Assembly (NCBI GenBank): GCA_026214975.1
Contig: CM047817.1
Span: 93,042,773 to 93,106,772 of the forward strand
Length of the DNA: 64,000 nucleotides
Direction: 5' to 3'
Source of the DNA: Gentiana macrophylla
Taxonomy: Eukaryota; Streptophyta; Magnoliopsida; Gentianales; Gentianaceae
In this document: positions 35,867-47,736 of the stretch, in pieces
Layout of the letters: each line of letters begins with the position of its first letter
Numbering within the stretch: position 1 is the stretch's first letter
Notes under the pieces: generated by a model
What the model saw: only the letters and a program-made list of their open reading frames with translations
Told to the model about the DNA's origin: nothing
Databases searched by the model: none
Program-made: the position numbers and the translations under genes

Positions 35867-36110
35867 CATGGCTTAGGTGAGAATAGTACGATGCTCAGGG
35901 ACTAGCATCATTCAAGTGTGGGGGAGTTTGATGGGATCGTAAATGGTTGGTATTTTATTGCATTTTTGAGATTATTTTCTATAGAGATACGCGCTTTTAT
36001 GGTGTGTTTGGTGTTGTTTTGAAGATTTGATGAAAATAAGCTGTGGAGGAGTAGTTTTATTATATGTGACATGGAATGAAAGAGTGGATTATAAAAGATG
36101 TGAAAGACTA
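35867..36110 (+). mobile_element. Athila-like remnant continued: 3' end and truncated LTR
   Basis: This resumes the sequence cut at 21701. Hairpin motif copy 3 (35890-35926) is followed at 35929 by TGATGGGATCG, the apparent LTR start. The LTR is readable for about 180 bp and is then replaced by the LINE fragment near 36110. Confidence 0.6.
35890..35926 (+). other. Hairpin-G-tract motif, copy 3 (polypurine tract position)
   Basis: Stem GATGCT/AGCATC (35890-35895, 35904-35909) around loop CAGGGACT, followed by ATTCAAGTGTGGGGGAG. The tract ends two bases before the LTR TG, where a polypurine primer belongs. Confidence 0.85.
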
Positions 36111-38302
36111 CAGTTGTGTTGAAAGACTACAGACCTATTAGTTTGCTTGGATGCTTTTATAAGATTGTTGCAAAAATATTAGCAGAAAGGCTGAAGGTTG
36201 TAATTCCCGTGGTGATAGGTGAGGGTCAGTCTGGGTTTGTTAAGGGCCGACAAATTCTAGATGGCGTTCTTATTTTGAATGAAGCGGTGGACTTCTTAAG
36301 AAATAAAGGTATGACCTCTTTTATTTTTAAGGTCGATTTTGAAAGGGCTTTTGATTGTGTAAATTGGTCCTTTCTGGATAATACTTTGAAAAACATGGGA
36401 TTTGGTTTAAAATGGAGAAAGTGGATTCAAGGATGTATATCTTCGGCTCGAGCTTCGGTATTGGTGGGGAATAGCCCATCCAAGGAGTTCAATTTGGAAC
36501 GTGGTATAAGGCAGGGAGACCCTTTATCTCCTTTTCTTTTTCTCATTGTGGCGGAAGGTCTAAATATTCTTATGAAGGAAGCAATTGCAAAAGAAAAGTA
36601 CATTGGGGTTAGTATTGGGAAAGAGCAAGTTCAAAGCACTCATTTGCAACATGCGGATGATACGGTTTTCATGGGAAAATGGAGTATGGAAAACTTAAAG
36701 AATCTTAAAAGGATTTTGTATTGTTTTGAGAAGCTATCCGGTTTGAAAATAAATATGGGAAAAAGTTCTTTGGCAGGGATAAAGGTGCCGGAAGTAGATA
36801 TAAGTAATGCAGCTGTTTCTTCAATTGTAAGAAAGGTGTTTTTCCATTCAAATATTTGGGGCTTTGGGTGGGGCAAAATATGAATAGACAAAAGGCATGG
36901 GAAGTTATTATTCAGAAATGTAAGGCAAAGTTAGGTTCTTGTAAGTGGTCTACACTATCGGAGGGTGGTAGATTGGTTCTCTCAAAAGCTGTTCTAAGCG
37001 CTCTTCCGCTCTTCTTCTTCTCCGTCTTCAAGCCTCCTGAATGTGTGATAAAATTTTTGGAAAGTGTGAGGTCTTCTTTTTTTTGGGGAGGGGATGGGTC
37101 TACAAAAAAAATGCATGAGTTGAATGGAAAAAATTTCTGGCTCCTAAATCTTTGGGGGGCATCGGGGTGGGTAGTCTTAGGGTGAGAAATATGTCTTTGC
37201 TTGGTAAATAGTGGTCGAGATTTATTTCAGAACCAAATGCTTTGTGGAGGAAGGTGATTGTGTCTATTCACGGTGTTGAGGATGCGTGGGAAGTGGGTGG
37301 TTCTCAGTTGAGAGGTGGAGGAGTGTGGAAGGGTATTGCTAGTGCTGTTAAAATTATTAAGGGGGCTGGTGTGGATTTGATGGGTTCGGAGCGTTGGGTA
37401 GTGGGTGACGGTAGTCGGGTGAGTTTTTGGGATGATAATTGGGTGGGCGTTGGTCCGTTAAAATCTGTTTTCCCTATACTTTTTAGACTTTCTTTGTTCA
37501 AAGGTGCAGTTGTAGAAAGTGTGGTAAATTGGGTAGAAAGTAGGCGTTCTTTCCTCTGGTCTTGGAGGAGGAGTTTGAGGGGTTGTGAGGAGGAGGAAAC
37601 AGGTGAGTTGGAAGATTTAATCAACTCTTTTGATGAAAATGCAGGAATACGGGATAAATTGAGGTGGAGACTTAGCTCGAATGGCGTCTTCTCGGTGGCA
37701 TATCTGCGGAAAATGCTTGAACTTGATTTTTTTTAAATGTTTTTTCAGCTAATGAAGAGGTTGCCAAGTGGAATAAACTATTACCTTCAAAAGTGAATCT
37801 TTGCATGTGGAAAGCTAGTCTCAAAATAATTCCCACAAAACCGAATCTTATTCGTCGTGGTGTTGCAATTCTAGATTCTTTGTGTCCGTTATGCTACAAG
37901 TTTGAAGAAACAGTTAATCATCTTTAATTTGCATGCGATGTGGTATTATTGATTTGGTCACATACCCTAAGTTGGTGTAAGATTGTTGGACTAAATGCTT
38001 TTTCGTTTAGTGATATTTTCCGTATGCAAGCTGGGAATGCGGGGAAGAATTTGTCGAAATCGGCTTCTAGTTTATGGGCTGCTTTGGTTGGTGTCACGGC
38101 TTGGGTAATATGGAACCATAGAAACAAAGTCATATTTCAGTCTCAAGTTTTGAATCCGGAGTTGATTTTCAGAGAAATTCAGAGAATATCTTTTTCTTGG
38201 CTTTCAAGCTCTAATTGCCTCCGTAAATTGGAGTGGGAAGAATGGAAAGCTAACCCGATGATTGCAGCAACTTAAGTTATGGGAGTTTGGAATAACATAG
38301 AT
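36110..38302 (+). pseudogene. LINE (L1-type) reverse transcriptase with zf-RVT region, 5'-truncated
   Basis: A non-LTR retrotransposon polymerase lacking its endonuclease half. It starts at LKDYRPISLLGCFYKIVAKI, continues with GQSGFVKGRQILDGVL, FKVDFERAFDCVNW, RQGDPLSPFLFL and the catalytic QHADDTVF (about 36650; the FADD core altered to HADD). The post-RT part (36856-37736) and a zinc-finger-like zf-RVT region (37770-37930, CPLCYKFEETVNHL) follow to a stop at 38275. Frame breaks occur near 36840, 37150-37210 and 37736, and a stop near 37925. Such proteins reverse-transcribe their mRNA at nicked target DNA. The 3' UTR is cut after about 25 bp by the Ale LTR. Confidence 0.88.
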
Positions 38303-38450
38303 TGTGGAAAATATTATTTCATGTATTAACAATTATGGGAAATAATACAACAGTGTTTATAGTAATACAAATGCTAAGGCTATGGTAGTAATTACACTTA
38401 CACACTAATTACAGTAAATATAAGAATACACAAATATACATCTAATACCA
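38303..38450 (-). repeat. 3' LTR of the Ale copia element (148 bp)
   Basis: Plus-strand ends TGTGGAAAAT and CTAATACCA. On the minus strand it begins TGGTATTAG directly after CCAACTTGAGGGG, the polypurine tract (38451-38463). The pol stop codon TAG lies inside it. The left flank is TAGAT within the LINE 3' UTR. Confidence 0.75.
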
Positions 38451-40981
38451 CCCCTCAAGTTGGACGAGGGCAAGACCTAACTTGCTGCTCTGATGTACAA
38501 AGGACAAGTGAGAAAGAGACTTGGTGAGACAATCTGCAAGTTGATCCGATGCATTAACATGAGCAACACGCAACGAACCATATTGTACTTGATCATGAAT
38601 AAAATGATAGTCGATGGCAACGTGCTTCATCTTGGAATGAAATATAGGATTGTGACAGAACTGCGTGTTGCCCAAATTATCACAATAGACAACCAGAGCT
38701 CGGGAGACAGGAAAACCAAGATCACGAAGAAGAAATGTAACCCATATAAGCTCCGCGGTAGTAAAGGCGACAGACCGATACTCTGCCTCAGTAGAGGATC
38801 TAGCAATGGTGGATTGCTTCTTGGAGCTCCAAGAGATGGCATTCCTGCCAAGGTACACAACATACGCACTAGTAGAAGCATAATCATCCTTACAGCCACC
38901 CCAATCAACATCAGAAAAGGCATGAAGAACCGGTGAGGAATCACGGTAATGCTGAAGGCCTATATCCACTATCCCAGCCATGTAACGAAGCATGCGTTTA
39001 GCATGATTCCAGTGAACATCCGTGGGAGCATGCATAAACTGAGACAATTTATTGACATCAAAGGCAAGATCAGGGCGTGTAAACAGGAGATACTGAAGGC
39101 TGCCAATAACCATACGATACTCAGTAGCATCATCAAGCGGGATACCAGACTGCGCAGTAAGGCCAGAGAGATCAACAGGCAGCGGAGTAGTAACATGATT
39201 AGCCTGATCCATATGAAGACGAGCTAGAAGTTCAGTGGCATAGTGCTTTTGAGACAAGATACACCCGTGATCATTGTGTATAATCTCAATACCCAGGAAA
39301 TAGGAGAGAGAGCCAAGATCCTTGAGAGGAAAGCGACGACCCAAAAGAGAGATGAACGTCTCAAGAGCCTTAGGATCATTTCCTGTAATAATGATATCAT
39401 CGACATATACCAACAGATAAATAATAGTATTACCGGTATTGTAGATTAATAAGAAGAATCAGACCCGCATTCCGAAATTTGCTATTGAGAAGAAACCCTT
39501 TAAGCTCATCATACCATGCCCGAGGCGCCTGTTTCAACCCATAAATAGCCTTACGCAACTTGCAAACATGGTGCGGAAGCTCATTACTGACAAACCCGGA
39601 AGGTTGGGCCAAATATACATCCTCAGAAAGATGACACTGTAGAAACGCATTGTTGATATCCAACTGTCGTAAAGACCACCCCTGCGATAGTGCCAGGGTA
39701 AGAACAACACGTAGGGTGGTGGGTTTGACCACCGGACTAAAGGTCTCATAATAGTCAATGCCAGGACGCTGGGTAAATCCTTTGGCGACAAGCCGGGCCT
39801 TGTAGCGATCAACCGAGCCATCCGGATGGCGTTTGAGATGGAAGATCCACTTGGAACTGATGACATTCTGGTTGGGCTGGGAAGGAACAAGAGACCAGGT
39901 CTCATTACGGATGAGAGCATCATATTCCTCCTGTATGGCAGCCCTCCATTGAGGGTGTTTTTGAGCTTGGGTGATGGTGGCGGGTTCAGTGGTGGAGGAA
40001 GAGGAGAGTTGAGTGTGAAGGTTGAGCTTTTGGATGGGTTTGTGAATGTTATTGCAGGACCGAGTATGCATGGGGTGAGTGGATTGAGAAGGAGGAGAGG
40101 GTGGAGGGGGTGGAGGTGGAGGTGGTGGAGGTGGGGATGGGGGAGGGATGGAGGTGGAGATGGTGGAGGAGAGGGAGGTGGAGATGGTGGTGGTGTGGGA
40201 GGAGGTGGAGGGGGTGGTGGGGATGGGGGATTTTGTGTAGGAAGACGAAAAAAGAAGGAGATGGAAACCAGCCAGAGAGTGAAGGTAAACCGGAGGTGGA
40301 AAGGGAGGTGGCCGAGGGAACCTTAGAGGAGAAAGGGAACACAGACTCGACAAACTTGACATGACGGGAAACATAAAGGTGAGATTCCTCGAGATCATAG
40401 CAATAGTACGCATGTTGGTTGAGAACATAACCGAGAAAAACACACGGTTTGGAGCGGGGTTGTAGTTTGTGAGTGGTATAAGGACGTAACCAGGGATAGC
40501 ATAGGCAACCAAACACACGAAGTTTGTGGTAATTAGGAGGAGCTTGAAAAATGGACTCATAGGGGGAGGTCATTTTGAGGGTGGGAGTGGGAATACGGTT
40601 GATGAGATAGACCGCAGTAGAGAAAGCAAAGGGCCAGTAGGTGGTGGGAACAGAAGCATGACCAAGTAAGGAGAGGCCAGTTTCAATTATATGCATATTA
40701 CGACGTTCGGAGATTCCATTGTGTTCAGGAGTATAAGGTGGGGTGGTGAAAAACGAAATACCATTTGTTGAGAAATAGTCTCGAAGAGAGATAAAATCAC
40801 CACCGTTATCCGAGTATAAGACTTTGATTGTTTGTTCAAAATATTTTTAACAATGGCGCGAAAACGGATGAAGGTAGAATGAACATCATATTTACGAATT
40901 AAATGATATAACCAAATATAGCGCGTAAAATGGTCAACAAAGATAACAAAATACTTGAAACCATCAATAGAAAGAACAGGT
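38442..40981 (-). pseudogene. Ale copia integrase end, RT and RNase H
   Basis: On the minus strand: integrase core (40980-40600; YSDNGGDF and HNGISERRN with the catalytic D and E, one frame change near 40840), proline-rich linker (about 40100-40230, thirteen consecutive prolines), RT with [53 protein letters not shown] and LVYVDDIIITGND (about 39390-39415), RNase H with SSKKQSTIARSSTEAEYRSVA, ending QLEGWY and stop. A frameshift at about 39430-39475, just before the YVDD box, splits RT. Otherwise well preserved, suggesting modest age. Confidence 0.9.
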
Positions 40982-42396
40982 TGTTAGGAACATTTTGTTA
41001 TGTTTTGATGATGGCCATACTAGCTGTTATAGCAAGCCTGAAATAAGTTAGAAACCTCTGTATAAGTCTTTACTTAGAGTCTGACATGTTGTATAAGTTG
41101 AGTCAGACAAGTATTGTACTAGTTGGTAGGACGACAAAGTAAAAACAGATTTCCGGCAGAGTAAAGCCAGCTAAGTACCAGCAGAGAAGCAATGAAGACA
41201 TTATGGTCTGACTTATAACCAAGGAAGTCTGTGATGAACTTGGATAAGTCTAAGTTATGTTCCAAGTGATGAAACTTAATGTTTAAATATGGTGTACACT
41301 GATCTCACATAAATCAAGGATCAGTGAAGTTCAAGGATTCTCTTTTGATTTAAAGTATGAAGGAAACAGTAAATGGACAAAGTAAACTGACTGTCGGCTG
41401 AGTGAAGACAAAGCAGTGAAGGAAGATCCAAGCGGCAAAGTCAGAAGGATCACTTGACCGATCAGAGAACGGCTAAGTAAACCTTACCTAATTAGTTTCA
41501 TAAATATGATGAAGATACAAAATAACAAGCATTTTTTAAATGCACAATCAATAGAGGATCAATCAAGAACTGATTTTCTGATAAACGTTTGAAGAAAAAT
41601 CCGATCACTGAAATCAAGGAGAATACAATTAAGGGGGGGATCAAGAATAAAATCAAGGATTATTCCCCTCATTAATATAGCCAACGGACGAAAATTCAAA
41701 TCAAGTATTATCAAGGCTATAAATAGAAGGCATTGACAGAAAAAGAAAAAGACAAGGAGCACGAAAAAGAAACTGAGCAAAAAAACTCTGTCAAAGTGAA
41801 AAGTCTTCTATCTATGCGAAAAAGATATATCTAGTGATCAACTCAAAACTGAGAGCTACATTTCAATATCAAGCATTGAGATTGATCAAAAAGTTTGTGA
41901 ATCCAATTCACATCAATCAAGCAACTGAATCAGATCCATCTAAGAAGGAGTTGTGTTTGTGATAGCTGCTGAAGGATTTGATCCCAAGGAGCAGTGAAAG
42001 AGACTGAGTCACTGAAGCTGTTGTAGTCAAGGAGTGATAGTCTTGTAGATTGTGAAGCTTGTGTAGTCAAGGACAATCAGACTATTGAATATGTGAAAAC
42101 AATAGTGAATTCCTCCAATCATCACAGGAGAAGAGTGGATTAAGGGATAACACCACCCTGAACCACTATAAGCTTTGTGTCAATTTACTTTCAGCGATTT
42201 ACCTTACCACATTCATTTAATTACTTATATTATATCCTATATCCGCGATTGCCTAAACTACTTTGAAACAACATAGTAAGAAGGGACTTATCCGCTGTCC
42301 AAAAGCTTTTAAAAACAAGAAAAGTTCTTGAAACTCCACCATAGTCATTCACCCTCCCCCCTCTGACTATAGTTTTACCCTTCTCTGGCACCAACA
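40982..42396 (+). repeat. SIRE-1 5' LTR (1,415 bp)
   Basis: Starts TGTTAGGAACATT, TATAAATA at 41718-41725, C-rich tract at about 42350-42361, ends CACCAACA. Confidence 0.93.
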
Positions 42397-42398
42397 AT

Positions 42399-42412
42399 TG
42401 GTAGCAGAGAGC
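42399..42412 (+). other. SIRE-1 primer-binding site, modified tRNA-iMet type
   Basis: TGGTAGCAGAGAGC, two bases after the LTR. It differs from the usual TGGTATCAGAGC by a T-to-G change and an inserted AG. Confidence 0.75.
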
Positions 42413-42536
42413 GTTGTTCCTAGTATCGTAACACATTCAGATCTAATTTACAGTAACAAGGAGATCACATATTTTCAAAGTAGTTTTCAAATCTATGCTT
42501 TCTACTCATATACATAAATATCTCTTATCTGTACTT

Positions 42537-44626
42537 ATGGATTCTTCAAACTTTATGTCAAAAGTACATGTTTTCAATGTTAATAATTTTGATGAATATA
42601 AAATAAGAATGTTATCTCATCTTACAGCAACTCATGAGGAGATGCTGGATGTAATTAATGATGGCTCAATCATGATCATGACTGTGATGGTCACAAAAGC
42701 AGATCAAGGAAAAGAAGTGGATAAACCCAAGAAGGATTGGACCAATGATGACAGGAGAAGAGAAAATCTGGACTTTGTTGCAAAAGATATGATCTTGAAG
42801 ACCCTAGATAGCAATATGTTCATGAGAATCAAAGACTGCAAAACAGCAAAGGAGATGTGGGAAAAGCTGACACTGATAAATGAAGGATCTGAAGCAGTTA
42901 AAGAAAACAAATTATCTGTTGCAAAATAGAAATTTGAGAACTTCAAAATGAAGGCTGGTGAATCCATTGATCAAATGGACAACAGATTCTCAAGCATCAT
43001 TAGTGAACTACAACAGCTTGGACACACATATCCTCAGAAAGAAGTGTGCTTAAAGATCTTAAAAGGCTTACCTGAAAGATGGAAGATCATAACATAAGTA
43101 ATTAGAGGAACAACAAATCTTGAAAACACTGACACCCTGACTTGATGTCCCAACTAAAGGCTCATGAATTTAAGTTGAACGCCGAAGACATTATACCAGC
43201 AGAGGCACATAAGGCCCAGACTTTGGTTGCACCCCAAGCAAAGTCAAGCGGTGATGATGCAAACAAAGAAAGAGACACAGGAGTCAAGGAAGGAACATGT
43301 AGCTTTATTAGTAAAACGTTTTGACAGGTTTAGCAAGAAAAAGATATTCAAAGGAGGATCGTCATCAAACAAAAAGTCAAGCACAAGCAAAGACACCAAG
43401 AGAAAAGATGATGAATACAGATGCTTCAACTGCAATAAGAAAAGGGCACTTCAAGGCTGATTGCCCTGAAGAAAAAGACAAACCTGAGGATAAGAAGAAG
43501 TACAAGACAACTGAAAAGAGAAAAAGCAAGAAGGCACTCAAAGCTGAATCTAGCAGTGAAAAGAATGAAGAATCATCTGAAAATGATTCTGATGATGAGG
43601 ATGACAACACAGACAATGAAAAGGCCTATCTATGTCTTATGGGCAAAGAATCAAATGAAACTGAGGTAACATCTAGTTCATGCTCATCATCTAGTGCATC
43701 CACATCTAACACTGCACAATCTTCTATTATCCCCTTAGATTCTGCAAACCCAATCCAAAATCTCATGAGTAAATTTGAACAAATTGAGTTGAATCATGAA
43801 ATTCTGGAACAAGAGTGTGAGAATCTAAGAAAGAAAAGTAAAAGACTAAAGAAAGAACTGGATAAAGCAAAAGCTGAACTAACTAGTAAGGAGACTTACT
43901 TAAATGATCAACAAGCGGTGAGATGGTCATACATCCGGTGTTGATGATTCGATTGAGAAAATCCCCTACCAAACTAAGAACACCACTTTGCACCTTTAAA
44001 TGCACCACTTACAAACCCTCAAAAGGTTTGGATCCAGATCTGGTCTTGGCTACAACAGTCAGGATGAGAATAGAAACAATGGACAACACAGTTCTGAATC
44101 TAAGACCAACAATGGACCAAAGTGCAGAAAAGGATAGACCATAGTTTCAACCACTCTTCCTGTACCGGTGAAGTCAAAACCTAGTGCAGTGAAACAGCAG
44201 ACTAAACCATCAATCCAGTCAACCAAAAGCAAAGACTTTCTGAAAGGTAAAAGAAGACTTTATCCTTCAGAGGATGATTGGAATGTGGCACCTCCAAAAT
44301 ACAAGAAGAAACCAGTTCATGCCATGCATCATGTGTTTAAGAAAAGCCAACCTAGGCATATTCCTAGACATATGAAGCAACATGAACACATGTCTCCCAC
44401 TGCATATTGGAAAGTGAAAAAGGATGCAAATACACCAAAAAGTAGAGAAAAGTATCAGGATACCTTCAGTAGAAATATCAGAAGCTATTCTGCCATGCCT
44501 TATACATATGAAGTTGATGACTTTAATTATCCAAAAAGAAGATCATTTGGATATAAACTTGGAGTAGGAGGCATGACTGATAACAGGTATGGACCCAAAC
44601 AGTGTTGGGTACCTAAACATAATTAA
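42537..44626 (+). pseudogene. SIRE-1 Gag
   Basis: The ATG at 42537 (MDSSNFMSKVHVFNVNNFDEY) opens the capsid domain (LTATHEEMLDVI, TLDSNMFMRIKDCKTAKEMW). A stop at 42927, a frame change near 43080-43150 and another inside the zinc knuckle near 43435-43445 (CFNCNKK then, in the next frame, GHFKADCPE) break it. The long tail typical of Sirevirus Gag is lysine/serine-rich with an acidic stretch (about 43560-43620) and a coiled coil (about 43780-43900), continuing in other frames to the stop at 44626. Role: RNA packaging and particle assembly. Confidence 0.85.
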
Positions 44627-44638
44627 TTTGTTTTGTAG

Positions 44639-47600
44639 GATGTCTGGTACATAGACAATGGATGTTTCAGACACATGACAGGGAACAAGGGATGGCTCAC
44701 TGACTTTAAAGCTTTTGATGGACCCAAAGTCACCTTTGGAGGCAAAGAAAACCCTGGCAAAATTAAGGGGGAAGGAACAATGCTCAAGAACAATTTGAAG
44801 ATTCAAAATATGGCATATGTTAAGGGACTAAATTTCAATCTGCTAAGCATCAGTGAATTCTGTGACAAAGGCTACAATATACACTTCAACAAGAAAGGAT
44901 TCAAGGTGGTTCACAACCAAACCAACACAGTGGTTCTTTCAGGAAGAAGAGAAGATAACATGTATGTGGTGGATTGAAAAACAGCTAAGGCAGAAACATG
45001 TTTGTTTGTCAAAAAATAAACAATCAACCAGCTGGATTTGGCATAGAAGATTAAATCATCTAAATTTTAAGACCATCAACACATTATCAAAGAACGAGTT
45101 AGTTGAAGGCCTTCCTGAGATCACATTCAACAAAGAAAGCCTCTGTGATGCATGCCAGAAAGGAAAGCAAATCAAAAGCTCCTTCAAATCAAAGCCCTAC
45201 CAATCAATATCAAGAATTTTACATCTTCTACATCTGGACTTGTTTGGACCAATCACACCAGTAAGTGTAAGTGGTAAGAAATACACTCTAGTAGTGGTTG
45301 ATGATTTCTTCAAATACACCTGGACCATATTCATGAACAAGAAGAAAGAGACACTCAAGAAGCTGCCAGATTTGCTGAGAAGAATTCAAAATCAGAAAGA
45401 ACTAAAGATTATCAAGATCAGATCAGATAGAGGCACAGAATTTCTAAATGAAGTTATCAGAACCTATTGTGAAGAAAATGTTGTACTACATCAATTATCT
45501 GCAGCAGGAACTCCACAACAAAATGGTGTAGCAGAAAGAAGAAACAGAACTCTCAAAGAAGCAGTCAGAACAATGATTGCAGAAGCATGCCTACCAAAGA
45601 GGTTTTAGGCTGAAGCAGCAAACACGACATGCTATACACAGAACAGATCAATCATCAACAAATATCATGGAAAGACTCCATATGAAATATGGAATGGAAG
45701 AAAACTTAATATCTCATACTTGCATATGTTTGGATCAAAATGTTTTGTTTTGAACAGGAATCAGCTGCATACCTTTGATGAAAAGACTGATGAAGGAATA
45801 TTTATGGGATATTCAGATACCAAAAAAGCATTCAGAGTACTCAACAAAAGAACATCGGTGATTGAAGAATCAATACATGTAATCTTTGATGAACCAATCA
45901 CAAATGGTGAGAATCTTCAGGATCAAGAAGAAGAAGCAACACAAAGGGAAGTATATACAAATGCAACCATACCAGCTTCCTTTTCTGAATCACCATTTCG
46001 AAAATCAAGATGAGCCACATGTCAATACAACAGAAGAAGCACCAGAACTTGAAGCTCATGCACAACCTGAAGGTGTAGAAGCACCAAGTGAAGAACAACC
46101 TCAATCTGACCTCAATTGGCTAAAAGATCATCCTGAAGCTCAAGTCATTGGAGACATTCACACAGGAGTTAGAACCAGAAGACAACTGGAGCATATGCTA
46201 ACATGCTTTCTATCACAAGTGGAACCCAAGACAATAGATGATGCAATTCAAGATGCAGACTGGATCACAGCCATGCAAGAGGAACTAAATGAATTTGAAA
46301 GAAATATGGTCTGGGAACTTGTTGACAGACCTGACACATCCAACATCATTGGAACAAAATGGGTATTCAGAAACAAGATGGATGAGCAAGGAACAGTTGT
46401 CAGAAATAAAGCAAGGCTAGTTGCAAAAGGTTACTCTCAGGCAGAAGGAATTGATTATGATGAGACATTTGCACCAGTAGCAAGATTGGAAGCAATTAGA
46501 CTCTTTCTAGCCTTTGCTGCACACAAAGACTTCAAAGTCTATCAAATGGATGTCAAAAGTGCATTTCTGAATGGACTTTTGGATGAAGAAGTATACGTGG
46601 AACAGCCTCCTGGTTTTCAACTCAGAGGAAAAGAAGATAAAGTATACAAGCTCAAAAAGGCTCTTTATGGACTCAAACAGGCACCTAGAGCGTGGTATGA
46701 AACACTATCACAAATTTCTGATCAAGAATGGATTCAACAAGAGAACTATAGATAAGACTCTATTCAAATTAGAGGAAGGAACAAGTACATTGCTAGTACA
46801 AATCTATGTTGATGACATCATCTTTGGATCAGAGGATGAAAAGCTGTGTGAGAAGTTTGCAAACCTGATGAAGAGAAAATTTCAGATGGGAGAATTAAAT
46901 TATTTTCTTGGCCTTCAAGTGAAGCAAATTAATTGGTATTTTCATTATTCAAGCCGAGTACACAAAAGACTTAATACACAAGTATGCTATGGATACAAGT
47001 GGCATAGCAGATACACCAATGTGTACAAGAGTCATTCTTGGAAAAGATGAAGCATGAAAAGATGTTGATCAAAAAATGTATAGAGGAATCATTGGATCCC
47101 TACAATATCTAACTGCAAGCAGACCTGATATAGCATTTGCAGTAGGAGTATGTGCAAGATTTCAAGCTCAACCAAAAGAATCACATCTTCTAGCAGCCAA
47201 AAGAATAATCAAATACCTGAAGAACACCATCAATGTTGGAATTTGGTATCCAAAAGATAGAGGATTCAAGATGATACCATATTCAGACTCTGACTATGCT
47301 GGATGCAAAATAGATAGAAAAAGCACCTCTGGAACATGCCAAATGCTAGGCATCAGACTAGTCTCATGGTTTAGAAAAGCAAAACTCCATATCTACATCA
47401 ATAGCTGAGGCAGAATATATAGCAGCAGGCAGTTGTTGTGCACCAGTACTGTGGATTAGACAACTGCTAAGAGATTATGGAATAGAGGAGAAGACAATTC
47501 CAATCATATGTGACAACACAAGTGCAATATCCATCACTGAAAATCCAGTGTTGCACTCAAGAACAAAGCATATTGATGTAAGACATCATTTTATCCGAGA

Positions 47601-47736
47601 TCATGTTGAAAAAAGAGATGTTATTCTAAGATACATACCCAATGAAGATCAATTAGCTGACATCTTCACTAAACCACTTAGTCATGAAAGAATTAGCATG
47701 TTGAGAACAGAGTTGGGAATGATTGAAATTGACTAA
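44639..47736 (+). pseudogene. SIRE-1 Pol: protease, integrase, RT, RNase H
   Basis: Protease begins at VWYIDNGCFRHMTG (44640-44680), where the usual catalytic Asp-Ser-Gly is Asp-Asn-Gly. Integrase has the HHCC finger ([10 protein letters not shown] to CDACQKGKQ), LDLFGP, RSDRGTEF and NGVAERRNRTL. RT has [41 protein letters not shown] and IYVDDIIFGSED (46800-46840). RNase H has SDSDYAGCKIDRKSTSG and ends DIFTKPLSHERI to the stop at 47736. Breaks: stop at 44976, stop at 45606 (TAG where FWAEAANT is expected), frame changes near 46010, 46700, 46920-47050 and 47390. Non-functional as it stands. Confidence 0.9.

Noticed and set aside
39826..40364. Glycine-rich open frames on the plus strand
   Set aside because: They are antisense to the proline-rich linker between Ale integrase and RT on the minus strand.
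43244..43616. Serine/leucine-rich open frames on the minus strand
   Set aside because: They are the complement of the lysine-rich and acidic Gag tail of SIRE-1.
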